From positions 248,001-312,000 of the forward strand of contig JAIWZP010000011.1 in the NCBI GenBank assembly GCA_025201375.1: a stretch of DNA of 64,000 bases, in the 5' to 3' direction. The translations under genes were made by a program, and so were the position numbers. Positions 11,053 to 22,651 of this stretch are shown in pieces. Under the pieces are notes generated by a model. That model searched no databases. It was given only the letters and a program-made list of their open reading frames with translations, and was not told the origin of the DNA. The first letter of the stretch is position 1, and the number at the start of each line of letters is the position of its first letter. The DNA is from Gongronella butleri. Its lineage: Eukaryota; Mucoromycota; Mucoromycetes; Mucorales; Cunninghamellaceae.

Positions 11053-13992
11053 ATGTGGTTTCTCTACCGCATCAAGGCGGACGAGCGACGTACGTGATGC
11101 TTGGTTGACTCGGGCTATTTCCTCCCTAGTAGCAGCAACTTGCTCATTTTCCTTTTTTTTTGAAATCTTTTCGTAGTTGGCAAGCGCATTTTGCTGCGTC
11201 CTGGCAGGATCTACATTTTTGGACGCAAGCGTAAGTTTCAAACAGACCACCCTGTGTTTTGCGTGCTTAACACTCTTTATTTTTTGGTTCTTTTTTCGCT
11301 TTTTTCGCTTTAGACCCCAAGGAAGTGCCTGACAACACAGTGTGTATTCTCGTTGAAACGGACAAGACGGTGGGCCGTCAGCATGCAAGCATTGTGGTGC
11401 AGGCGCCCCCACGCGAGGAAGCGCTGCGAGCGACTGTAAGTGGGCTCTTTTGGGTTTCCAAAATCAAAGTTATCTCATTTTATTTTTTTTATTAGATGGA
11501 CGTCGACTTTCGGCCCAATGTGTTTTTGCAAAACATCAAGGCGACGTTTGGCACGACTGTGAATGAGAATTTGCTCGAGGGCCGCTTTGCGGATGGCAAA
11601 TTTCTGGAGGACAAGGATTTCATCCGTTTTGGCCGCAATCAGACGCGATTCAAGTAAGACACGCCCCAGGCGCTGCGTCCCATGGATCGTTCATTGCGTT
11701 TCAACATTTTTAGGCTTGTTTGGGAACCGCTGACGCTCTTTCGAGGTGGCCTGATGCCGAGCAAGGACAAGAAACCGCTTTTTGACGACGCGATGAAGCT
11801 TGGTAATTTGATTTGTCCATGCATTTTGGGCGCCTTCCCCCCCCCCGTCTCCCCCCACTAACAACGATTTTTTTTTTTGTTGATGACAGGTGTCACGTTG
11901 ATTGACAAGTTTGGCCCCGAGTATTCGCACGCGGTGATGTATTCCGTTCGGAACACGGTGAACACGTTGATTCATTTGGCGTGTGCCAAGCCGATTGTGT
12001 CGCCTTCGTGGCTGCGTGCGCTTGTGGAGCAAGAGGACGATGGGTTCCAGTTGTTGCCGACGGAGCGGTACGTGCCTGAGCTGGACGAGTCGATGTATGG
12101 ACCGATGGGCACCGTGGACATCTTGCCGAATGTCGAGCGCAAGCGTCTGTTTCTCGGACGGTGCTTTTTGTTCTTCAATGGCGACCAATTCACGAAACTC
12201 GAGCCGCTGATCCGAGCGGCAAAGGGTCGTGCACTGCAATTCGAGCTAAAGACCGTCGATCCACTCGAGGAGCGTGTCGGTGCCGTGGATCGCATTGTAG
12301 TCCGCCCCGACAAAAAGACAGACGCCGAGTCCACCGCGTTTAAAAATGTCGAACAAGTGCTTGCTGGCTTGTAAGTTTGGGAATTATGGGGGAAAAACAT
12401 GGAGTACTCATTTTTAAAATGGTGATTTTTTTTATTTATACAGTGAGCGACGATTTGTGTACGAGCGTGAGATTTATTGGGCGATTTACTATTGCTCGAC
12501 GCGAGAATATTGCAATGCACAGTACGATGTGCTGCCTCCGCTCAATTCGACGATGGTGGATGGCGCGCTCGCTGAGCCGACATTGGCAGCCGCTGTCGGC
12601 AGTGTGGACGATGCGTCCATGAGCGGCGCCCATGCTGCATCCAACGACGCGTCCAATGCCTCATTTTTCTCGGACGCGAGCGGCCGTGTGATCCAGCAGC
12701 AACCACAAGACGCGCTCGGACCTCTAACATCGTCATTGGTTCCCGCCATGGACGCGCCGCAGCCATCTCCACCGCGGATCACGCGACCCGCTGCCCAGCC
12801 ACAGTCACCGCGACGCGTCTCACCACCACAACAACCTGCACCGGTATAAAACAAATCGAAAAAGATTGAAAATGGCGTTTCTGATCTTTTTTTTTTTTTT
12901 GTGGGCCAGATGCCTGACGTTGACGACTTTTTGGACGATCTCTTGGGCGACTCTGCGCCGCTGCCTGCGCCATCGCAGGGGCGACGCGCTCCATCTCCCG
13001 CGCCAGCGCCAGCACCAGCGCCAGCACCTGCACTTGCATCTGCACCAAGTGGGTCGGCGCCTGAGGCATTGTCGCGCGCTGCTTCTTTCGAGGCGTCATT
13101 GCAAGAGATTGCGACGAGCGTCGTGGACCGACTGGATTTATCGGAAGACGACGGCCCTGACACGGACAATGACGCGACATTTGCGATGCCGCCGCCACGT
13201 GCTGCGCGTGTGTCACGTGACGACGACGACAACGACGACGCGATGCCGTCAGCGTCTTCGTCCATGCCGGCGGTCGCGACGCGCAATAGGGGCAAACGCC
13301 GCGCAGACGCGCTGGACGATGTTTTGGGCGACAATGATGAAAACGACGCAAACGACGCAAACGCGGCACGGGGTTCGCGCTCGATGCCGACGTTTGGTGC
13401 CATGGACGACGACGACGACGTGGCCACGTCGGCCAAGGGCAAGAAACGCGGATCAAAACGCAAGAAAGCAGCAGATCCCATGGACGATGGCGCGCCACGC
13501 AAGCCGTTTGTGCTCCCTGAGCTCGAAAACGAAAACACAGACCTGATCCCGGGCCATGTCTACTCGGTCATCCAATTGCAAGATATCGCTGTGCGCGAGC
13601 GCCCCGAAGGATGGACGTCCACGGCCCCTGCCGCCCCCTCTTCTAATAGCAACCCCAAAATTGTCAATTACAAACGATTCAAAAAGGTATTTAAGAAAAA
13701 AAGAAGAAAAGAAAAAAACAAGAGACGGAAGTAGAGGACCAATTGGCGCGCTTATTCACACCCTTTTTTTTTTAAAAAAAAAAATGACATTGGCTAGGCT
13801 CAGCATCCTGTTGCGCTTGATCCGCTGTACGTGGTGCCCATGGCGGCACGGCTGGATGACGACGACCACGAATTGGATGAATTGGCGTCTGACGATGGGG
13901 GCCAGGCGGTGGTGCCGCCTTTTGAAGACGACGACCCCTTTGCCGACATCCGCATCTCCACGAACCACCTACGTCATACCTTGCGATTTTGA
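11053..13992 (+). CDS. NBS1: Nbs1 (nibrin) subunit of the Mre11-Rad50-Nbs1 complex
   Basis: Nine exons: 11053-11089, 11177-11230, 11314-11435, 11496-11653, 11714-11802, 11890-12370, 12444-12843, 12910-13686 and 13798-13992, giving 770 residues with consistent phase. The N-terminus MWFLYR and an FHA domain (about 15-135, with GRQHA) match nibrin. A BRCT pair follows (about 155-340). The middle is low-complexity and acidic, with an Ala-Pro repeat. Near the C-terminus NYKRFKK (about 700-706) fits the Mre11-binding motif. The tail has an acidic FEDDDPF segment like the ATM/Tel1-binding end of Nbs1. The protein should act in double-strand break sensing, repair and Tel1/ATM activation in the nucleus. 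It converges on the pyruvate carboxylase gene. Confidence 0.9.
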
Positions 13993-14614
13993 GCCTACCT
14001 GCCCTCCCCCCATTTCCCCTCTCCTTTTTTTTCACCCCATCTTTCATATTGTATACCAATTGGGCGGCCCATTAAAAAAAAAAAAATCAGGAGCAAAAAT
14101 AAAAAAAAAAGAGAGAACCCGTGTTTGACCGCACGGACGTGCATGAATTCACTTCATTTTCACACCGCTGCGCCCGAGCGCATTCCGACATTTGACGAGG
14201 CTCCCCTTGGATGGCAACGTTGCACAAGATCAAAGCATAAAGAACACGTGCTCAAAGGGATTGCCATGATTTTTTGTGTTCCTGGGGGATTTGGAGGGAG
14301 CACCCACGCCCCAAATGTGGCGAGTGGGAATCACGCTAAGCTCCGTAATTGACCGCGTAGGACCGCGTGAACGACGCGTTCCCCAAGGGGCTGTTTGGAG
14401 ACAAAACAAGCGAGTTTATTTTTTTATGGCATAAAAGAGAGAAAACATATGTATAAAGATAGGGTGCGGGACGCGTCGCGTCGCTTGCAAAAAAAGAGCA
14501 CAAAAAAGTAATAAAAAAAGACCCTATCATTACAAAAAGAGAACTATGTATAGGGGAGGGGGAAGCAAAAGATGCGAGAAATGACAAAATGAGGCAATAA
14601 AAACGAGGAGGCAC
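13993..14614. other. Convergent 3' spacer between NBS1 and PYC
   Basis: Contains the 3' ends of two converging genes. No gene is recognised. It has several A-runs (14072-14110) and AT-rich words that could serve 3' end formation. Confidence 0.5.
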
Positions 14615-16578
14615 TTATTCCGTGTCCTTGACGATGCGCGCGACGAGGTCGCCCGACGAGAGCGAGTCACCCTCTGCGATGGGGACTTCCTCGACGAGAC
14701 CCGAGACGGGTGCGGACACGACTGTTTCCATTTTCATGGCGCTCAAGACGCAGACGGGGTCGCCGGCCTTGATGTGTGTGCCAGCCTTTGCGCGGACCTC
14801 GACAACGACGCCGGACATGGGCGCGCCAACATCGCCGGGCTTTGAGGAATTGGCCTTTTCGCGCGAGACGTGCTCGACGGCGGCATTCTTGTCGACGATG
14901 CCGACGACACGGGCCTCGCCATTGAGCTCAAAGTAGACGTCGCGCTTGCCGGTGTTGTTGATGGGGCCGACGGCGAGCAGCTTGATGATCAGGGTCTTGC
15001 CCTCCTCAATCTCGACCTGGAATTCCTCACCAATCTCGGGCTTCGACAAAAAGTAGCGCGTGGGCACCTTGCTAAGGTCGCCGTACTGGTTGACCATGTC
15101 GCGGTACTCGGCAAAGACCTTGGGGTACAGCGCGGCGGAGATGACGTCGTAATCGCGGATGCTCTTGCCGTACTTCTCGGTCAATTCGTCCTTGAGCTTG
15201 GCCAGATCGAGCGCAGGCAACGACGCACCAGGGCGGCCATCAATGCGCGGCAAATCGCGGATGATATCCGAGCGCAAGGGTTCGGGGAAGCCGCCAACGG
15301 GCTGGCCCAAGTAACCCTGGAAGAATTCGACAACGGACGTGGGGAACGACAAGGAACGCGCCTTTTCGCGAACTTCGTCGGCGGTCAGATTGTTGGACAC
15401 CATGAATTGAGCGAAATCACCCACAACCTTGGACGACGGCGTGACCTTGACAACATCGCCACACAGCTTGTTGGCCTCTTCGTAGGCCTTTTTGATCTGC
15501 TTCCACTGCGTGCCCAGGCCCAATTGCTGCGCCTGGAACATCAGGTTGGTATACTGGCCGCCAGGCATCTCGTGGTCGTACACGCCCGAGTCGGCGCTCT
15601 TGACATTGGCCTCAAAGCACGAGTACAACATGCGGCACTGCTCCCAGTACGAGTTGAGCGCCTGCACGTCCTCCATGCGGATACCCGTGCCCAGGTTCGT
15701 CTGCTCGAGCCCGGCAACGAGCGCACCCATCGCCGGTTGCGACGTCATGCCGCTCATCGAGTCAATGGCCACGTCAATGACATCCGCGCCAGCGGCGGCA
15801 GCGGCCATCATGGACGCCACACCAGTACCGGCGGTGTCGTGTGTGTGCACATGGATGGGCAAATCGGGGAAGCGTTCACGGATGGCACCAATGAGCAATT
15901 TGGCAGCCTCGGGCTTGAGCAGACCCGCCATGTCCTTGATACCCAAGATGTGGATGCCTTGATCGACCAATTCCTGCGTCAGATTCAAATAGTAGTTCAA
16001 ATCGTACTTTGACTGCTTCTTGGTGTTGGACACGTCGCCAGTGTAGCACACGGTGGCCTCGACCACGCCACCCGCCTTCTTCACAGCATCAATGCCCAGT
16101 TTCATGTTCTCCACATAGTTGAGCGAGTCAAAGATACGGAACACATCCATACCAGCCTTGACCGCCTTGTCGCAGAACTCGTACACCACATTGTCAGGGT
16201 ACGACGTGTAGCCGACGGCATTGGCACCACGCAGCAGCATCTGGAAGGGGATGTTGGGCACCGCCTTGCGCAATTCCATCAGACGGTCCCAAGGATCTTC
16301 ATAAAGGAAGCGCATCGCCACATCAAACGTCGCGCCGCCCCAGCACTCGAGCGAGAACGCATTGCTGAGCGCGTGCGAGGTCGCCGCAGCGATACGGAGG
16401 AGATCTAATGAAAATACGGCGTAAGAAAAATTGGGAAAAAAATACACAATTGTCATTCATTTTTCACTATTTTTCATTTTTTTTTTTCCTCGCTTTTTCT
16501 CATCATTTTAAATCTTCTTTTTTTTGTCGCATTTCCCCCCAATTTTCTCCTTTTTTTCTCGTTCTCGCCCATCAATCC

Positions 16579-16612
<34 letters not shown>

Positions 16613-18790
16613 TACCGACAGTGCGGACGCGGGTGGCAAGGAGCGACTGGTGGGCATCGCGCCAGGTGGTGTCCATGATGAGGACGCCGGGGTAAGCGCG
16701 GACGGCCTTTGCAAAGGCCTCTGGGCCCTGTTCGACGATGATCTTGCGCCATCCGTCGGTGGGCGTGGCGCTGGTGTCGACAATGTCGTTGCCGTTGGGG
16801 CTGCGCAAGACGGGGACCTCGATTTCATGCTTGTACGAGGGCTCGCCGACCTGGCCCTTGATTTGCGAGCCATTGACGACGACGTCGCCGAGGTAGCCGA
16901 GCAGGCGCTGCGCACGGTTCTGGTACTGGACGAGGCGGAAGAGGTCCGGGGTGTCGTCGATGAAGGTAGTCCAGCAATTGCCGTTCATAAAGGTGTCGTG
17001 CGTGAGCAAGCGCTGCAAAAAGGGGATGTTTGTCTTGACGCCACGGATGCGGAATTCCACAAGGGCGCGAACCAGCTTGCGGCGGGCGACTTCATAGGTG
17101 GAGCCAGAGCATGTGCATTTGACGAGGAGCGAGTCATAGTGAGGCGTGATGATGGCGCCTGCATAGCCCGCACCACCGTCCAAACGGACGCCGTTGCCGC
17201 CCGACGAACGGTACACCTCGATTTTACCGGTGTCCGGTTGGAATTGGAGCTCGGGGTCTTCGGTGGTGATACGGCACTGGATGGCAAAGCCGCGCTGGCG
17301 AATGCGCTGCTGGGTGAGGCCCAATTGAGGCAAAAGGGCGCCGGCGGCAATCTGGATTTGCGCAGCGACAATGTCAATGCCCGTGATTTCTTCGGTAATG
17401 GTGTGTTCCACTTGGATACGCGGGTTGATTTCGATGAAATAGTGGCGGTTCTGGTTGTCGACCAAGAATTCGGCCGTACCGGCATTCTTGTATTTCACGC
17501 TCTTGGCAATCTTGACCGCGTCATTGAGAATGGCCTCACGCACGCTGTTGTCCAGGTTCTTGGCAGGCGCAATTTCAACAACCTTTTGGTGGCGGCGCTG
17601 CACAGAGCAGTCGCGCTCAAACAGATGCACCACGTTGCCCGCACGATCCGCAAGCAATTGCACCTCAATGTGGCGAGGCTTGTCCAAGAAGCGCTCAATA
17701 AACACCGTGCCGTCGCCAAACGCAGCAAGCGCCTCGCTCTTGGCACGCTCAAACGCGTTCTCAAGATCGGCCGCCTCGCGCACAACGCGCATACCACGGC
17801 CACCACCGCCCATCGCTGCCTTGATGATGATGGGGAACCCGTGCTCCTCGACAAACGCCTTGGCCTCGGTGAATTCGCTCACAGGGCCGGGCGTGCCGGG
17901 CACAACAGGCACGTTGCACTCCATCGCTAATCAGGAAAGAAAAAAAAAAAAGCGCGTCAGCGTCTTTCTTTTTTTTTCTTTTTCTCGATTTGCCCCTCTT
18001 TTTTTTCTTTTCTTTTTTTTTTCTCATTTCCCCCTCGTTTCATCTTACCAATGGTACGCGCCTTGGTCTTGTCACCAAGACTCTCAATGGCCTCGGGGGC
18101 AGGGCCAATGAACGTGATGCCGGCAGCCTCGACCTTGCGTGCAAACTCGGCATTTTCCGACAAAAAGCCGTAGCCAGGATGGATCATGGACACACCGCGC
18201 TCCTTGGCAATCTGCACAATGCGCTCATGCGCGAGATACGCACCCACGGGCGTGAATTCGCCGGGCTCGGCAATTTGGTACGATTCATCCGCCTATCATT
18301 TGCCATCAAAAGAGAAACGTTGACACAAAAAAAAAAATTTTGGTAAGCCCATGAACGGCCCCCGCCCCAAAAGGAAAGGGTGATTCATCAAAAAAGTCCA
18401 TCACCTTCCTCTTGAGATCAAACACCCACGCTCTCCCCCCCCCCACCTCTCGCCACGCAAAGCTCCGCCTTTTTTTTTTTTTTTTTGTCTCCTGTGCAGC
18501 GAGCATTTTTTTTTTTTTTTTTACCTTGTAGCGATGCATGGACAAGCGGTCTTCATGCGAAAAGATGGCGACGGTGCGCATCGACAGCTCGTGCGCCGTG
18601 CGGAAAACACGAATGGCAATTTCCTAAATCAAAAAAAAAGAGCAAAGATGAGCCATTGAAGCCGCGCCATGAGCTTTTTCAAAGGGTTTCTTACACCACG
18701 GTTGACGACCATGAGCTTGCGCAGGTTGCCCATGACCTCGCTGTTGCGGCGAATGGTCTCCACAGAGTGTTCACGTTGATGATGCGCCAT
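14615..18790 (-). CDS. PYC1: Pyruvate carboxylase, cytosolic type
   Basis: Five exons in coding order: 18790-18695, 18623-18525, 18292-18049, 17926-16616 and 16404-14615, giving 1179 residues, the normal length. It carboxylates pyruvate to oxaloacetate (anaplerosis, gluconeogenesis). The biotin carboxylase domain (about 28-480) starts at KLMVVNRGEIAIRVFRTA and has the ATP-grasp loop GGGGRGMR. The carboxyltransferase domain shows LECWGGATFDVAMRFL. The biotinyl domain ends the protein, with AMKM and biotin-accepting Lys at about 1141. No mitochondrial presequence is visible (start MAHHQREHSVETIRR), which fits the cytosolic fungal enzyme. The fourth intron has a 31-nt A-run on the plus strand (T-run in the transcript) right after the 5' splice site. 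A TATA box lies about 100 bp upstream. Confidence 0.97.
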
Positions 18791-20002
18791 GGAAATTCAA
18801 AAAAAAAAAAAAGAGCTGACAGGGAAGAAACTAGGGTGAGAAAAAAAAAAGAAAGAAAGAAAGAACCGTGAGGAGGGAAAGCGCACATTGCTTTTATACG
18901 AGCCTATGGTGTGGCAAGGGCGTGGGGGGAGGGGGGAGGTGGGGGGGGCAAGGGGGGGAGAGCATGGGCAAAGGAATTGACCAGGCAGAATTGGGTCATT
19001 TTTTTGAGCAGCAAAAAGCAGCCCAACCCGCGGGAAGGTGCCATGGGTGGGATTGGAGCCAAAGGGACAAGGTTTTTGTTGGGTAACCAAAAAGCATGAC
19101 GATCAACCTGTGCTCTTTTTGTCGCGGCATGCGTGACAAAAAGGAGCGCGCCATGGAAGAGGGGCGCGATCGGAAGCAAGCAATGGGCTGTTCATGTGGT
19201 ATCATATGGATTCCAAACGGCGGCCAATGCAGCGGACAATGGAACTGGTTCGTTTTGTCTTTTTGCTTTTGGGGGGAGAGAGGGGGGGGGCCATGACAAG
19301 CACCAAAAAAAACAGGGTCCGTTCCAATGAGAGCGTCATCCACCATATCAATCCGCATATGGAAGCCAACCGAGATTGATTGTCGCGATTTCCCACCCTG
19401 CCATAGTGCACCTTTTGCACTTTTTGTCACCATGCCATCATAAAAAAAAGAGGGAGGGGGGAGGAATTGGGGACAATGGGGGGCAATGGAAATCGACTTT
19501 TTACCTGTTAAAAGACTGTTGAAACAAAGAAGAAAGAACAAGGCCAAGGCTGGTTAGCAATTGCACACACACAAATAAGCGACACGCAACAAGAACTACA
19601 CGCGCTTGCTCCTTCTCCCCCCACCCCTGCACGACCACACATAAACGAGCCTTACACGAAGAAAGAAAAGGCTTGAAAGAAAATGAAGCGAGCCGAGGGG
19701 ACGTGAGACCGACAGGGACGCGCAGAAATCAAAAAAAAAAAGAGGAGTGTTTGGGAAACAAAAGAGAGAAAGGAGGAAAAAAAAAAAAAAAAAAAGAGGT
19801 GAAGAAAAAAAAAAAAAAGACGGTGTTTCACGTTTCGCTGGGCTCAACATACAAGCGGCGCGCGATGATTGGCTGGTTGGCGTTTGGGGACATTTTTATG
19901 AATTTGTATGAATAAAAGCTTATAAAAAAGCGTGATGGGACAAGAGGGGAGAAAGAGAGAGAGAGAGGGGAGCGATGACGTCGATTTTTGATCAAGATTT
20001 TT
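18791..20002. other. PYC upstream region and 3' flank of the GAS2 gene
   Basis: About 1.2 kb without a convincing gene. It is G-rich near 18920-18965, then moderately AT-rich. A splice donor-like minus-strand site near 19505 could mark a 5' UTR intron of PYC, but this is speculation. Confidence 0.45.
18891..18898 (-). promoter_or_regulatory. TATA box of the pyruvate carboxylase gene
   Basis: TATAAAAG on the minus strand, about 100 bp upstream of the chosen ATG (18790). Position and sequence fit a core promoter; the transcription start is not known. Confidence 0.6.
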
Positions 20003-22378
20003 TCAGTGGACGGACAAGAGATTGTGATGCTCCAGGAAAAAGATTTCCAGGTCCTCCCAGCCGCCGCCGATGCGGACGAGGACCTTGTTTTTGCTGGAAG
20101 CATGTGCATTGCGCCGATCGCCGTAGGTCATTAGCTTGCACGCGTACATTTTTTTCCCACCATGCAGCTCGTGACCAAAATAATAGCGGCCTTGTTGTGC
20201 GCGTTGGCAATGGATCTGGATGGCACTGCGATTGACAATCATGCCCACTTCCACGTCCAGAGGGTCTTTTGGATCTGAGCGATACCAGATCTTTTGGCGA
20301 TTGGACGATGGATGCGCGTTTCGCCTGGCATAGCCGTCCAATTCGTCGACCGATTCATCATCTTGATCATCTTCCAGCTCGTGTAGCCAGTCGTAGGGTC
20401 TGCGCTCGGTGGTGGTCAGGGACCGGTGGTGGGTCAGCTGAGGCGATGACCTCTTACGATGGACATTTGTCGATGATTGTGCGGCGACGGCGGCGAGCGA
20501 TGACCGTGGGCGTGGGATTTGACTGGGCATATCGGACGATGGCGTCTTTGGACGTGGAATGAGCGATGGCGTTTCTGAGCGTCGCGTTCCCGTTGCGGTG
20601 CCTGGACGTGGCGATCTTGCCCTAACGGCACGCGATGCATTGGAAGTGTCTGAAGAACTTGGCACGGGGTCACGCATGGAAAACATGGATGCATTGGCGG
20701 CTTGCAAATGGTGCAATGGGCTGCTGCGGCGTAGAATTGGGCTCATGGCGCCTTGATTGTTGGATCGATGGTGGCCATTATGGCCATTGCCATTGCCATT
20801 GCCATTGGTGGCTCGCCATCGATTGCTATTGGAATGCGATCCATTGGGCGTAGCACTTCGACCGCCACCTCCGGCACGCCTCAATTCCTCGTACATGCCA
20901 TACAAATGTGATGTGGGCGACATGTACCCATTGTTGCTACTGCTGGGGGATCGTTGCGTGTTGTGGTGAGCATCCAAAGGCGATCCCATCCGCTCGTAAA
21001 GCGACGGCTCGGGGCTCCTGAATCGCAACGACGATGACGCGTCGCTGCTGCTACGTGCATCGTCACTGCTGACTTTGGACCATGCAGGGCTCACTGGCCG
21101 ATCAAAAAAGAAAAACCGCTCCATGTCGGGCAAATCGCGAATGCGCAAGTCGTCCAATGTGCTTTTGAGCGTGTGCCACCTTTCGACCATGTGCTGATGC
21201 CGTGCCGTGGTGTCGTGGTCCTGTGAAACACGCGCCGCAATGCCGCTGCCAAGCATCGCAAGCATCTTGCTGATCAATGGTGTGCAATACTTGTATTTCG
21301 CCTCGAAATTCTTTTCCGTGGCTCGGAATTTCGCATGATCGACATTTAAAACGGGTGTATGTGTTGCTGCTGCTGCCACGGGCGTCTGGTGGCTGGTCGT
21401 GGTCGTTGTGGTCGAGGACGATGTGGTCGAGGAAGACGACGATGATCTCAAAATGCCCTTCGGCGGGATCGGATACGGTTGTTGCTGGTGCAATGGTTGC
21501 TGCTGATGCATTTGCTGGGGCAATGGTTGCTGCTGATGCACCATGGACACGGCCGTGGGCGATTGGATAGATGCCTTTATATGATCCATCATTTGCTGGC
21601 ATTGCAGCACGGTCTTGTCAAGACCATCCATCATGGCATCCACTTGATCAGATACTTGTTTAAACACGGCGAGCCATCGATCTTCCTTGAGGTCGGCTTT
21701 GAGATGATCAATGTCCAGCCTCAAGCCCTCCCATTGGTCTTGGACCTGCCGATGCCGCGATTGGAGCTCGTCATCTTCGTGTCGCGTCGCCATGCGATGG
21801 TAAATTTGCTCAACTTTGGTGAAAAGCGGGCCGACCTGATCCTCAATGTCTACAAGCACGCGATCATGCTCATCGCTGTGCTTGCCCTGGCTGCGTTGCT
21901 CTTGGTATTGGAACAATAACACCGACAAATGGTCCATCTCTTGCAAAACAGTGTCCATGTCGGTTTTCAGCGCATACGTGTCCATGGCCGCTTGGCACCC
22001 GTGCCGCACCGACGCCAAATAGTGCTGTAATCCCGACCATTCCGACTGGAGCTTGGTCACCGTCGCTCGTGTCGCTGGCGCAGACGAAATGATCATCTCC
22101 AATTGCTCCATGGCCGGCTTGACCTGCTGCATGGCCGCTTCCACAGGCATTAGCGGCGTCAAGGACACCGCTTTTTCTTGTTCGAGCGTGAACAGCGCAA
22201 GATGGATCGTCTCGAACCACTCTGTCAAGTGCACTCGCACCTCATTCACAAGCTGCAGCGCGTCCTTTTCGTCGTCATCGTCGTTATTGCCGCCGCCATT
22301 GATAAGTGAAAACAGCGCCGCATGTGGTATCGTCAGCTTCGCAAGCCTTGTTCGCCAATCGTCGTCCGTCACGTCCAT
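20003..22378 (-). CDS. Kar9-like microtubule orientation protein with GAS2 domain
   Basis: Single-exon gene, 791 residues from the ATG at 22378; upstream in-frame sequence is low-complexity and unlikely to be coding. Residues 40-270 are helical, in the style of the Kar9 family. A Gln-rich and Ser/Thr-rich linker leads to a second helical block (about 355-425, with KYKYCTPLISKMLAMLGSG). A long Ser/Pro/Asn-rich region carries two S-x-I-P sites, SLIP (605-608) and SQIP (619-622), each followed by RP. S-x-I-P in a basic Ser/Pro context is the known EB1/Bim1-binding signal. Residues about 705-783 are a GAS2 microtubule-binding domain. Expected role: linking microtubule plus ends to cortical or actin transport for spindle and nuclear positioning. 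Confidence 0.78.
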   Translation of the reverse strand: MDVTDDDWRTRLAKLTIPHAALFSLINGGGNNDDDDEKDALQLVNEVRVHLTEWFETIHLALFTLEQEKAVSLTPLMPVEAAMQQVKPAMEQLEMIISSAPATRATVTKLQSEWSGLQHYLASVRHGCQAAMDTYALKTDMDTVLQEMDHLSVLLFQYQEQRSQGKHSDEHDRVLVDIEDQVGPLFTKVEQIYHRMATRHEDDELQSRHRQVQDQWEGLRLDIDHLKADLKEDRWLAVFKQVSDQVDAMMDGLDKTVLQCQQMMDHIKASIQSPTAVSMVHQQQPLPQQMHQQQPLHQQQPYPIPPKGILRSSSSSSTTSSSTTTTTTSHQTPVAAAATHTPVLNVDHAKFRATEKNFEAKYKYCTPLISKMLAMLGSGIAARVSQDHDTTARHQHMVERWHTLKSTLDDLRIRDLPDMERFFFFDRPVSPAWSKVSSDDARSSSDASSSLRFRSPEPSLYERMGSPLDAHHNTQRSPSSSNNGYMSPTSHLYGMYEELRRAGGGGRSATPNGSHSNSNRWRATNGNGNGNGHNGHHRSNNQGAMSPILRRSSPLHHLQAANASMFSMRDPVPSSSDTSNASRAVRARSPRPGTATGTRRSETPSLIPRPKTPSSDMPSQIPRPRSSLAAVAAQSSTNVHRKRSSPQLTHHRSLTTTERRPYDWLHELEDDQDDESVDELDGYARRNAHPSSNRQKIWYRSDPKDPLDVEVGMIVNRSAIQIHCQRAQQGRYYFGHELHGGKKMYACKLMTYGDRRNAHASSKNKVLVRIGGGWEDLEIFFLEHHNLLSVH

Positions 22379-22651
22379 GGGAAAAAAAAAAAGGGGTGAA
22401 GTGGGTGGCGGGTCAAACAGGGGAACAGAAGAAGAAAAAGAAAAAAAAAAGGGTATGCTATCAAGAGTCTCAAGAGAGGGAAGAAGAGTGTGGAGGAAAA
22501 AAAAGGTGAGGGGGAAAAAAGAGGGGGGTATCAAGAACAAACGATTAGGCAAAAAAGAAACAGAAAGAAAGAGAAGAAAAAGAAGAGACACAAAAGAGAG
22601 AGAAAGAAAAAAAAAAAAAGGAAATTGCCAAAATTGGCCCATTTTATTATT
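22379..22651. other. Purine-rich spacer
   Basis: The plus strand is almost all A and G from 22380 to 22620, so the GAS2 gene has a pyrimidine-rich 5' flank. No gene is present. Confidence 0.6.

Noticed and set aside
12489..13538. 349-codon open frame antisense to NBS1
   Set aside because: It is the mirror of the low-complexity acidic region of NBS1; the sense frame has clear Nbs1 domains.
14870..16012. 380-codon open frame antisense to the carboxyltransferase part of PYC
   Set aside because: Same reason: antisense to a conserved enzyme, without own motifs.
16524..17930. 468-codon open frame antisense to pyruvate carboxylase
   Set aside because: Shadow of the highly biased codon use in PYC; the sense frame is unmistakable.
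20003..22642. Longer start for the GAS2 protein, 88 codons further upstream
   Set aside because: The extension is Phe/Leu/Ser low-complexity from a purine-rich spacer; MDVTDDDW is the more natural start.
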